Source: Lachnospiraceae bacterium (GTDB taxonomy: Bacteria > Bacillota > Clostridia > Lachnospirales > Lachnospiraceae). From it: DNA of 32,843 nucleotides. The notes under the pieces were generated by a model, which ran no database searches, had not been told where the DNA came from, and saw nothing but the letters and a program-made list of their open reading frames with translations. The stretch's first letter is position 1. Each line of letters starts with the position of its first letter. Positions 19,148 to 28,078 of the stretch are shown here, piece after piece. The stretch is from positions 1 through 32,843 of the forward strand of contig JAEEGT010000118.1 of assembly GCA_016280465.1 (NCBI GenBank). The letters are read 5' to 3'. Position numbers and translations under genes: made by a program.

Positions 19148-20257
19148 ATGGAAAAAGAAAACATTATTGAAGTAAAAGACCTCCATGTGGACATAAAGAT
19201 GCTGGAGGGTCTCCTTACCCCCGTGCGCGGTGTGAATTTCGAGATAAAGAAGGGTGAGACTCTTGGACTCGTAGGTGAATCCGGATGCGGTAAATCCATC
19301 ACCTGTAAAGCGATCCTCGGTATCAACGACAAGAAATGCGTGCCTCACGGCAAGATAGATTTTAGGACCGTTGACGACAAGGAGATCGACCTTCTTTCCC
19401 TTGATCCAAAGGGCAAAGAGATCCGCGATATCCGCGGCAAGCAGATTTCAATGATCTTCCAGGAGCCCATGGTTGCTTTTTCACCCATGTACACCATCGG
19501 AAATCAGATCAACGAGGCAACACTCCTTCACATAACCAAGGATAAAAAGAAAGCAAAAGAGATCTCCATGGAAGTTATGCGCAAGGTTGGTATCGCCAAT
19601 GTGGAGAAGCGTTACAACCAGTACCCCCACGAGTTTTCCGGCGGTATGCTGCAGCGTGCCCTTATCGCCATGGCTCTTGTGTGCAATCCAAAACTCCTTA
19701 TCGCCGATGAGCCCACCACGGCATTGGACGTTACCATCCAGGCTCAGATCCTTGAGCTCATGAAGGAATTACAGAAAGAATTTAACATGGCCATCCTCTT
19801 TATCACTCACGACCTTGGCGTAGTTGCCAAGATGTGTGACAGAGTGGCCGTTATGTACTTAGGGCGTATCGTGGAATCCGGCGATGCCGAGACCATCTAC
19901 GCAAATCCCCAGCACCCCTACACCAGAGGTCTTATGGGTTCCGTACACAAGATCGGCGGTAAAAAGGACGAGCGTCTTTTCTCCATCGAAGGAACCGTTC
20001 CCCTGGCAATGAACCTTCCCAAGGCCTGCGGCTTTTACGATCGCTGTGATGCCCGCATTGAAGGACTTTGCGACAAGGCAGAGCCCGACCTTGTGGAGAT
20101 CGAACCCGGTCACCAGATTGCGTGCTTTAATTGCCCCAATGCCGCCTGTCAGGCACAACGTGCCGCTGCGGAAGCAAGGATAAAGGAAGAAGAAGCCAGG
20201 GCAGCTGCGGAAGAGACGGAAGATAAGAAGGGAGGAAAGAAACGTGGAAAAAGATAA
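19148..20257 (+). CDS. ABC transporter ATP-binding protein (DppD/OppD type)
   Basis: Walker A GESGCGKS, signature FSGGMLQR, Walker [13 protein letters not shown], Cys-rich oligopeptide_HPY C-terminus. Confidence 0.94.
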   Translation: MEKENIIEVKDLHVDIKMLEGLLTPVRGVNFEIKKGETLGLVGESGCGKSITCKAILGINDKKCVPHGKIDFRTVDDKEIDLLSLDPKGKEIRDIRGKQISMIFQEPMVAFSPMYTIGNQINEATLLHITKDKKKAKEISMEVMRKVGIANVEKRYNQYPHEFSGGMLQRALIAMALVCNPKLLIADEPTTALDVTIQAQILELMKELQKEFNMAILFITHDLGVVAKMCDRVAVMYLGRIVESGDAETIYANPQHPYTRGLMGSVHKIGGKKDERLFSIEGTVPLAMNLPKACGFYDRCDARIEGLCDKAEPDLVEIEPGHQIACFNCPNAACQAQRAAAEARIKEEEARAAAEETEDKKGGKKRGKR

Positions 20258-21251
20258 CATTCTGGAAGTAAAAAACGTCCACAAGCGCTTTACCTCCAAG
20301 GGTATCACCGTACGTGCCGTAAGCGATGTTTCTTTTACCGTTAAAAAGGGCGAGACCATCGGTATCGTAGGAGAGTCGGGCTGCGGCAAGACAACTCTGG
20401 GACGTTGTATCGTCCGGGCATACGATGCTTCCGAAGGAGAAGTTTTCTATCGCACCGAAGCGGGCGAGGAACTTGATTTCCTTAAGGCAGACCGCAAGAA
20501 AATGAAAGAGATCCGAAAAGAGATCCAGATGATCTTCCAGGATCCTTATTCATCTCTCGATCCCCGTATGACGGTCCTTGATATCATCAAGGAACCTTTG
20601 AAGGCAAACTATCCCAAGATGTCCAAGGCCGAAATGGACAATAAGGCCAAGGAGATGGCGGCCCGTGTAGGACTTAATCCTTCCTACCTTATGCGTTATC
20701 CCCATGCTTTTTCCGGCGGCCAGAGACAGCGTATCGGTATCGCAAGAGCCCTTGTTTTAAACCCTTCCATCATTGTATGCGACGAAGCGGTGTCGGCTCT
20801 TGACGTATCCATTCAGGCTCAGGTCATTAACCTTCTTAAGGACCTTCAGAAGGAATTTAAACTTACATACCTGTTTATTTCCCACGATCTGTCGGTGGTT
20901 GAACATATCTCCGACAAGGTGGGTGTAATGTATCTTGGAAAGATGGTGGAGTACGGCTCCACGGAGCAGATCTTCGCTCATCCCAGGCACCCTTACACAG
21001 AGGCATTGATGTCTGCGGTTCCCGTGGCGGATCCCAAATACAGACAGGAACGTATCCCTCTTAAGGGTGAGATCCCCAATCCCGCAAATCCTCCGTCAGG
21101 CTGCTACTTCCACACAAGATGCCAGTATTGCACGGAGAAATGCAGTGAGAACACTCCCGAATATATCGAGGTTGAGCCCGGTCACTTTGTTGCTTGCTCA
21201 CGCTGCGACGAACTGAACCTCAGAGGATTCGATTACAGTCAGCTTCAGTAG
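20244..21251 (+). CDS. ABC transporter ATP-binding protein (DppF/OppF type)
   Basis: GESGCGKTT, FSGGQRQRIGIARAL, IVCDEAVSALDVS, C-terminal CYFHTRCQYCTEKC. Confidence 0.94.
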   Translation: MEKDNILEVKNVHKRFTSKGITVRAVSDVSFTVKKGETIGIVGESGCGKTTLGRCIVRAYDASEGEVFYRTEAGEELDFLKADRKKMKEIRKEIQMIFQDPYSSLDPRMTVLDIIKEPLKANYPKMSKAEMDNKAKEMAARVGLNPSYLMRYPHAFSGGQRQRIGIARALVLNPSIIVCDEAVSALDVSIQAQVINLLKDLQKEFKLTYLFISHDLSVVEHISDKVGVMYLGKMVEYGSTEQIFAHPRHPYTEALMSAVPVADPKYRQERIPLKGEIPNPANPPSGCYFHTRCQYCTEKCSENTPEYIEVEPGHFVACSRCDELNLRGFDYSQLQ

Positions 21252-21287
21252 TACCAAGAGCCGGCTTTGGACCGGCAGGAGATCGAT

Positions 21288-22976
21288 ATGTCAAAACTTA
21301 CAAAGTTTCTTTCCCTTGGAACGGATATGCTCAAGGCTGTTCCGGATACGGATCCGGCAGCATCGGCATCCTGGTTTTCCTATCGAAAGTACATAACCGC
21401 CCAGAAACTGGAAAAAGCACTCAATGCCCTTAAAGAAAGCCTTAAGGAATCGGGAGAGGAATTTGTTTATCCCGTCGCAGAAGGCTTAGGCAGGGTGAAG
21501 GTCTCGGTCAGCGAAAAGAACGCTCCCATCCTTTGCGAAGTGAGATTTTTCGAAGAGACCAAAGAGTCGCCCCTTGTAAGCGAATATGTGCCAAGCGGCA
21601 GGATAGGACTTATCCGGAAGATCACCGGCGAGGATGGTGTGCTTGAAACCGATATCCCGGCAGGTTTTTACCTTGTGAAGGTTTCAAAGGGCCCGGAATA
21701 CAGCAGGGAATACCGTCACATCGAGGTAAAGACGGGAGAGAACCTTGAAATCTCATTTGAACTTCAAAGACTTATGGATCTTCCGGGTGAAGGCTTCTTT
21801 GCGGGAGACATACATCACCACAGCATTTACTCAAGTCCAGTGTGGGGCGGAACCGATGACGTTATCGAATCGGCCAAAGAAGTGGCGGATTCCATGCGCG
21901 CTATGGGCCTGACCTACGGAGCCCTCAGCGATCACCACAATATCTTTAATCACAAAGACTGGAAGGCCTGTGAGACAGGGGATTTTCTCCCCATACCTTC
22001 CAAGGAAATATCAACCAGCAACGGTCACGTGCTTTCTCTTGGGGTTGATGAGTACGATGTAATCTACAAGATCCCTGAAGCCAAGGACCGTACCGAAGAT
22101 TACCTTCGTAAGGAGTTTGTCCGCATCACCGACGAGATACGCGAAAAGGGCGGACTTCCCCAGCTTAATCATCCCAGAGACCTTCAGATCTCCATTTCCT
22201 GGAACAGGGATTTCTACGACATGACGGAGATCTTTGAGACCGTGGAGATATGGAACGGATCAAACCCCATGTACTTTGGCTCCACCGATGCTCTGGCTGC
22301 ACAATTTTGGAGAGACCTCCTGGAAGAAGGTCGTTACATTCCCGCTACCACCGGAAGTGATACCCATAATACAAGAGCCGACGATTATCACGTAATGTAC
22401 GCGGAAGCAAAGTGGCTCTTTGACAGACTGGGACATATGCAGGAAGCTGAGTTCTCCAAACTTTCGGAGTATTCAAGGGAACTGAATGCCTTTCGCTTTA
22501 TCTGCGGAAGATTCCTTCCCATGCTGGAAGTCTGGGCCAAGACAAGCCTTACCAGCGGCTGTGTCCGCACCTATGTTAAGCTTCCTGCCGGTGAGAGACC
22601 GGGGAGAAGCAATGTGCTCAGTGCCTTAAGATCGGGACACTCCTTCCTTACAAACGGCCCTGTTCTTACCATAAGCGTTAACGGTAAGTCCATGGGTGAA
22701 ACGGCGGAAGTAAAGGACGGTAAGGCTAAGATAAAGATCTCGCTTCGAAGTAACCGCCCTCTTGAGAAGATCCTTCTTTATACAGGCAAAAAAAGAGAGA
22801 CCGTTCTTACTCTTCCCAAGAAAGAACAGGCTCCCCTGTATGTTTACGATTGTGATATTACCGATATGGATCTGTCGGAAACGGGTTATGTGTTTGCCGT
22901 AGCTAAGGGCATGGAAGAAGAGGTTCCCATTACGAATCTTGCCATAACAAACCCCGTGCTCATAAAGCACATTTGA
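21288..22976 (+). CDS. CehA/McbA family PHP-type metallohydrolase
   Basis: GDIHHHSIYSSPVWGGTDDVIESA, ALSDHHNIFNH, LPQLNHPRD, TTGSDTHNTRADDYHVMY. N-terminal beta-rich extension. No signal peptide. 36 nt after the DppF-like gene. Confidence 0.8.
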   Translation: MSKLTKFLSLGTDMLKAVPDTDPAASASWFSYRKYITAQKLEKALNALKESLKESGEEFVYPVAEGLGRVKVSVSEKNAPILCEVRFFEETKESPLVSEYVPSGRIGLIRKITGEDGVLETDIPAGFYLVKVSKGPEYSREYRHIEVKTGENLEISFELQRLMDLPGEGFFAGDIHHHSIYSSPVWGGTDDVIESAKEVADSMRAMGLTYGALSDHHNIFNHKDWKACETGDFLPIPSKEISTSNGHVLSLGVDEYDVIYKIPEAKDRTEDYLRKEFVRITDEIREKGGLPQLNHPRDLQISISWNRDFYDMTEIFETVEIWNGSNPMYFGSTDALAAQFWRDLLEEGRYIPATTGSDTHNTRADDYHVMYAEAKWLFDRLGHMQEAEFSKLSEYSRELNAFRFICGRFLPMLEVWAKTSLTSGCVRTYVKLPAGERPGRSNVLSALRSGHSFLTNGPVLTISVNGKSMGETAEVKDGKAKIKISLRSNRPLEKILLYTGKKRETVLTLPKKEQAPLYVYDCDITDMDLSETGYVFAVAKGMEEEVPITNLAITNPVLIKHI

Positions 22977-22982
22977 TAACGG

Positions 22983-23891
22983 TCATCCCTTTTTCCTGGC
23001 TCCGCCCGACTTCCTGAAGTCGCTGGGTGACATACCGCTTATCTTCTTAAAGATACGGTTGAACTGGGAAAAGCTGGTAAAACCGCAACTTTCGGCAATG
23101 TCACTGATGCGGTTGTCGGTGGTGATGAGACGGTATTCCACGTTGCGGATCCTGGTCATCTGGATATAGGTCATGAGATTAAAGTGAGTTATGGCTTTAA
23201 ACTGGTGAGACAGATAGCAGGAACTTATAAAGAACATGTCCGCCAGCATCTCCAGGGACAGATCCTCAGTGTAATGCGCGTGGATATAAGCTGTTATATC
23301 GTAGATCTTTCGCTCAATGGAGTTAAAACTTGCATCGTCCTTGTAGGTGTTCTTGTCAGCCAGTGTATACAGGGCGTGAAGAAACTCCTGAAACTTCATG
23401 TGGATATAGAAGGTATCGGTTTCGGAGCCCGTGTAAGAAGGGCTGTCGGAAAAAGAATAGATCTCGTTGAGGATACCGAAGAGTTTGCCCCGTTCCGTAC
23501 CGTCGAACCTGTAAATGGGAACATCGGCACCAAAGGGCGAAAGGATCTTTTTGTAGGTTTCGGGGATTCCGTATTTATCCTCCGGGAACATGAAACTGAT
23601 GACCAGACGCCTTGAGGGATCGCCCTTGGGATACGAGGATTTATGCAGTCTTGAGGGCTGCAGGAGCACTATATCATTCTGCCTGATATGGTATGGATGA
23701 CCTTCGATGAAATGCTCGGCTTCTTCACTTAAGAGTATCAGCATTTCGTAGAAAGAGTGGTAATGCTCGAATTCCATGTTGATGGCATAATCTCTTTCAT
23801 CGTAATCAAAATAGTAAAAGGTGTTGTTGTTTAGGTCATTGATTATGATGAAATGCTTGTTTTCGTAAAGCAGGGATTCGTCTGACTGCAT
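22983..23891 (-). CDS. AraC family transcriptional regulator (cupin sensor + HTH)
   Basis: N-terminal cupin (MEFEHYHSFYEMLILLS) and C-terminal HTH (LSLEMLADMFFISSCYLSHQFKAITHFN; ISDIAESCGFTSFSQFNRIFKKISGMSPSDFRK). Confidence 0.92.
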   Translation of the reverse strand: MQSDESLLYENKHFIIINDLNNNTFYYFDYDERDYAINMEFEHYHSFYEMLILLSEEAEHFIEGHPYHIRQNDIVLLQPSRLHKSSYPKGDPSRRLVISFMFPEDKYGIPETYKKILSPFGADVPIYRFDGTERGKLFGILNEIYSFSDSPSYTGSETDTFYIHMKFQEFLHALYTLADKNTYKDDASFNSIERKIYDITAYIHAHYTEDLSLEMLADMFFISSCYLSHQFKAITHFNLMTYIQMTRIRNVEYRLITTDNRISDIAESCGFTSFSQFNRIFKKISGMSPSDFRKSGGARKKG

Positions 23892-24036
23892 GTATGTTCC
23901 TTTCGATAAAGGGATTGAAGGAAATTTGATAAAAATTATAGCGTACAATTTTTGAAATAGCAACAAATCAGCGCAAATTTTGCGTTTTCTTTGCCGGATC
24001 ACTTGGATCCGGACTATACAAACGGAGATGTTTTAT

Positions 24037-25128
24037 ATGTTTTCTGAAGCTGAGATCAAAACTAAACTAAATCTGCTGGCGGAAAGCTTCACAAGTGTCC
24101 TTTACGAGGAGGATGAGACCTTCCTTAAGAACATGGAGAAGAATAACCTGGCCGGCGATGACATCGCAAAATACAGGTTCTGGGAATGGACCCAGGGCGT
24201 AGGTCTTTTCGGCTTCTGGAAACTGTTTAAGGAGACCGGAAACAGGCAGTACCTGGATATCCTCATAAAATACTATGACAGACAGATGGAAGTGGGCTTT
24301 CCCGCAAAGAACGTTAACACCGTGACTCCGCTGCTTGCCATGTGCCTTGTGGGAGAGCATGAGAACCGCAGGGACTACCTTGAGGTCTGCGACGAGTGGG
24401 CCAGCTGGATCTACGAATCCTTCCCCCGTACCAGGGAAGGGGGCTTCCAGCACATCACTTCGGATACGCTTAACGATTCCGAACTCTGGGATGATACCCT
24501 TTACATGACGGTGCTTTTCCTTGCCATGTACGGTGTCATGACAAAGAACGATGACTACATTGAAGAAGCAACCTATCAGTTTCTTCTTCACATAAAATAT
24601 CTGACGGACCGTAGGACGGGTCTTTGGTTCCACGGCTGGAGCTTCAATGAAAAGGGCAATTTCGCCGAGGCTCTCTGGGGCAGAGGCAATTGCTGGATCA
24701 CCATGGCGATACCTGAATTTCTGTCTCTCGTTAAGATCGGAGGGGCCGATAAGAGATTCCTGACCCAGGCACTTTTGCGCCAGGCCGAGGCTCTGAAGGA
24801 ATTTCAGAGTGATAGCGGCATGTGGCACACTCTTGTGGACGACCCCAAATCCTATGTTGAGTCCAGTGCCACCTGCGGCTTTGCCTATGGTTTGCTAAAG
24901 AGCGTAAATATGGGACTTTTGCCTGAAGAGTACAGGGCTGTTGCCATGAAGGCCCTTGAGCCTATAATGGGATATATCAACGATAAGGGTGTGGTGGAGC
25001 AGGTTTCCTACGGTACACCCATGGGTCGAAAGACTAAGGATTTCTACAAGGAGATCCCCATAAAATCAATGCCTTACGGACAGGCGCTGGCCATGCTTTT
25101 CCTGATGGAAGCGGCGGGGAAAGAATGA
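24037..25128 (+). CDS. GH105/GH88-family glycoside hydrolase (unsaturated uronyl hydrolase-like)
   Basis: YRFWEWTQGVGLFGFWKLF, GGFQHITSDTLNDSELWDDTLYMTVLFLAMYG, LWFHGW, ALWGRGNCWITMAIPEFL. No signal peptide. Confidence 0.85.
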   Translation: MFSEAEIKTKLNLLAESFTSVLYEEDETFLKNMEKNNLAGDDIAKYRFWEWTQGVGLFGFWKLFKETGNRQYLDILIKYYDRQMEVGFPAKNVNTVTPLLAMCLVGEHENRRDYLEVCDEWASWIYESFPRTREGGFQHITSDTLNDSELWDDTLYMTVLFLAMYGVMTKNDDYIEEATYQFLLHIKYLTDRRTGLWFHGWSFNEKGNFAEALWGRGNCWITMAIPEFLSLVKIGGADKRFLTQALLRQAEALKEFQSDSGMWHTLVDDPKSYVESSATCGFAYGLLKSVNMGLLPEEYRAVAMKALEPIMGYINDKGVVEQVSYGTPMGRKTKDFYKEIPIKSMPYGQALAMLFLMEAAGKE

Positions 25129-25172
25129 AAACCGGCATTGCTTAACGGAAGCAGTCGGGAAAGAGTGAGACG

Positions 25173-26111
25173 ATGAAAAAGTACGGACTGGGAATCGATA
25201 TGGGAGGCACCCATACGGCTGTGGGTCTTACGGACGACCTTCGTATCCTTGACAGGATCGAGTTTGCCACAAAGATCGGCGAGGGGATCCCAAACTATGT
25301 TGACAGGCTAAAGGAATACACAGAGGAACTTCTTTCCAGGAACGGCCTTGGTATTTCCGATATAGGCTCTGCGGGTATGGGGGTTCCCGGCAATGTGAAC
25401 CTTGAGACCGGCATGGTTGAGTATGCCAATAACTTAGGCTTTAACAATGTGCCCTTCAGGGACATGGTGTCCAATGCTCTCGGTATCCCGGTAAACCTTG
25501 ACAATGACGCAAATCTTGCGGCCATGGGAGAATATCTTCTGGGTAAGAGCAGCAAGTCCTCTTTTATCCTGGTGACTCTCGGCACGGGCGTGGGCTGCGG
25601 CATCATACTTAACGGAAAGATCTATCGAGGCATCAACTTTGCGGAAGGCGAAGTGGGCCACATGACCATAAAATACGACGGCATCACCTGTAACTGCGGA
25701 AGAAAGGGCTGCTTTGAAGCCTATGCTTCAGCCAAGGCCCTTGTGAAGATGGCCTGCGATGCCATGCAAAGCCATCCTGAATGTGCTTTGTGGAAATATT
25801 CGACTATTAACGGCAAGGCGGTCTTTGATGCGGCCGAGTCCGGAGATGAGATAATAAAGAACGTTATCTCGGAATACACAACCCTTCTTTCCGAAGGGCT
25901 CCTCAATGTGATAAACTTACTACAGCCCCAGGAGATCGCCATCGGAGGCGGCATCAGCGCAAGAGCGGATCTGTTCCTGCCCGAGGTGATCGACAAGGTC
26001 AGGGCTAAGGTATATTCCCGCAATTCGGCGAAGAACACGGTGATCCGCGCGGCAGAATTTGGTAATGATGCCGGGATTGTCGGCGCAGCCTGCGGCGATC
26101 GTCTGCATTAG
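25173..26111 (+). CDS. ROK family sugar kinase
   Basis: GIDMGGTHTAVGLTD, VNLDNDANLAAMGEYLLG, LVTLGTGVGCGIILNGKIYRG, GEVGHMTI, CNCGRKGCFEAYAS. Confidence 0.93.
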   Translation: MKKYGLGIDMGGTHTAVGLTDDLRILDRIEFATKIGEGIPNYVDRLKEYTEELLSRNGLGISDIGSAGMGVPGNVNLETGMVEYANNLGFNNVPFRDMVSNALGIPVNLDNDANLAAMGEYLLGKSSKSSFILVTLGTGVGCGIILNGKIYRGINFAEGEVGHMTIKYDGITCNCGRKGCFEAYASAKALVKMACDAMQSHPECALWKYSTINGKAVFDAAESGDEIIKNVISEYTTLLSEGLLNVINLLQPQEIAIGGGISARADLFLPEVIDKVRAKVYSRNSAKNTVIRAAEFGNDAGIVGAACGDRLH

Positions 26112-26172
26112 GGCAGACAGCCCGAGTGGCACTTGAACGGACATGGACAGCGAATAACTTAAGGAGACACAA

Positions 26173-27837
26173 ATGGAATCTCATTACAGAAAGATCCTTC
26201 ACGATACCGAAGAATGGGTCATCCGTTCTTTGAGGACTCAGGAAACGGACAGTGAAAGCAAGGTATACGGTGCTTTTTACGACCGTAACCGTATGGTTCA
26301 GGCAAAGCACGCCCTGTACTGCGTGAATTATGAGATCGCCTGCTACTGTAACCAAGACAGTAGATTCCACGGCGATGTAAAGATCTATGACAGCATAATG
26401 GCCGCCCTTCGTTATGTACGCTCCGTACAGCACGAAAACGGTCTTTTTGACTATATTACCTGCAATTTCTTTTCAGCTCCCGATACTGCCTTCTGTATCG
26501 GGATCATCCTGCCTCACCTGCAGTTTTTGAGGATCAAAGAAAACCGCACGGAAAAAGAAACCGATATCTTCCATGCCCTGGATCTTATCTTCCACGCAGG
26601 AGTTTACGGACTTTTGGAAGGGGGCTTCCACACCCCCAATCACCGCTGGGCTATTTCGGCTCTTCTTTGCAAGGGCTATGAGTTTTACGGTGATGATAAG
26701 TTAAAAGAAGCTGCTTTTGAGTACCTTAAAGAGGGCATCGACTGCAACGAGGACGGCGAGTATTCGGAGAAGAGTGCCGGCAACTATAACGGCGTTAACA
26801 ATCATGCAATGATCCTGCTCTCACAGGCTTTAAAGGATGATTCCTACGAAGCCAATGCGGTACGCAATTTACGGCTCATGCTTATGTACTGGGAGCCGGA
26901 CGATTCCATATTCACCGCCAATTCCACAAGATTTGACAAGGACAGACTTGTATATCCCACCCAGTATTACCTTCACTATCTCATGATGGGACTTAAATGC
27001 AATGTTCCGGAATTCTTGTCCATGTGCAACCGTATCATGGAAATCGTCGATGAAAAACGGGTGGCTGCTCCGGATATTCTTATCTGGTTCATGCTTTATC
27101 CCGAGTTCAGGGCAGCAGACCTTAAGGGTTCCTACAGACAGCCGGATTTTGAGCGTTACTGCAAATGGTCGGGAATATACCGCGCAAGAAAGGGTAATTA
27201 CTCCTACACCGTTATGAACGGGAAGTCAAATTTCCTGTATTTCCATGACGGAACCATTAAACTTGCGGTAAAGCTGGCAGGTTCTTTCTGCGAACATCGT
27301 GCTTTTATCAGTGAAGATATGGAAGTGCTTCCCGATGGCAGGATCCACTTAAGCCAGGTCATGCACGGCTGGTATTATCTGCCCTTCCCGGAAGATAAAC
27401 TTCCCAATACTTCCGACTGGTGGCAGATGGAAAACACCACAAAGCGCCCTAAGAAATTCGGACCCGACATGCAAATTGATGTATGGATCAAAGAAGCAAA
27501 GGGCGGCGTGGACGTAACCTTTAAGACAAGGGGAGTGGAAGGCGCTCCCTGGAGGATAGAGATCGCCTTTAACGGCGTTGAGTTCATGCAGAACGATCAT
27601 CTCGCCATGCCCGTTACCGGAAGTGAGATCCTGGTGGTCAAGGATGGATACCTTGAAGCCTACAACGAAGGGGACAGCATCACCGTGGGGCCTTGCTTCG
27701 GTGAGCACCGCTTCACCGAGGGCAAGGAGGATTCCGAAGCTAAGACGGCAGGTGCCGCAACTCTTTACCTTACGGATTACACCGAATTCGAACATACAAT
27801 TCAGATCAGGAACAAGAGAGATCTGGAAGGATTCTAG
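26173..27837 (+). CDS. Uncharacterised ~554-aa cytoplasmic protein, possible alpha-toroid + beta-sandwich carbohydrate-active enzyme
   Basis: Long ORF with RBS (AAGGAGA). Helical N-terminal half with GGFHTPNHRWAISALLCKGY and GNYNGVNNHAMILLSQAL; beta-rich C-terminal half. No specific family recognised. Confidence 0.8.
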   Translation: MESHYRKILHDTEEWVIRSLRTQETDSESKVYGAFYDRNRMVQAKHALYCVNYEIACYCNQDSRFHGDVKIYDSIMAALRYVRSVQHENGLFDYITCNFFSAPDTAFCIGIILPHLQFLRIKENRTEKETDIFHALDLIFHAGVYGLLEGGFHTPNHRWAISALLCKGYEFYGDDKLKEAAFEYLKEGIDCNEDGEYSEKSAGNYNGVNNHAMILLSQALKDDSYEANAVRNLRLMLMYWEPDDSIFTANSTRFDKDRLVYPTQYYLHYLMMGLKCNVPEFLSMCNRIMEIVDEKRVAAPDILIWFMLYPEFRAADLKGSYRQPDFERYCKWSGIYRARKGNYSYTVMNGKSNFLYFHDGTIKLAVKLAGSFCEHRAFISEDMEVLPDGRIHLSQVMHGWYYLPFPEDKLPNTSDWWQMENTTKRPKKFGPDMQIDVWIKEAKGGVDVTFKTRGVEGAPWRIEIAFNGVEFMQNDHLAMPVTGSEILVVKDGYLEAYNEGDSITVGPCFGEHRFTEGKEDSEAKTAGAATLYLTDYTEFEHTIQIRNKRDLEGF

Positions 27838-27855
27838 AAAGTTTCGTGAGTTTAC

Positions 27856-27901
27856 ATCCCGCGGAAAAGACCTTTATTAAGGGTCTGTCCGCGGGATTTT
27901 T
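27856..27901 (+). terminator. Rho-independent terminator
   Basis: ATCCCGCGGA...AGACC...GGTCT...TCCGCGGGAT followed by TTTTT. Confidence 0.88.
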
Positions 27902-28020
27902 GCGTAATACGGGGATTTTTCCCGGAAAACCGGTTTCGTTGTTTCATAATCCAAAATCGCAACAACTCGTAACTTTGCCGCAAGACTTAAAGAGAAAAAA
28001 ATCTGACACGTGTTTACAAT

Positions 28021-28068
28021 CGAATAAAGACATGTTTCTCTGCCCTATGGGCGGAGGGAGTTTATTCG
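28021..28068 (+). promoter_or_regulatory. Nested 5'-UTR hairpin upstream of the SGNH gene
   Basis: Outer CGAATAAA/TTTATTCG and inner CTCTGCCC-TAT-GGGCGGAG, abutting the GGGGGG Shine-Dalgarno. Confidence 0.5.
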
Positions 28069-28078
28069 GGGGGATAAT

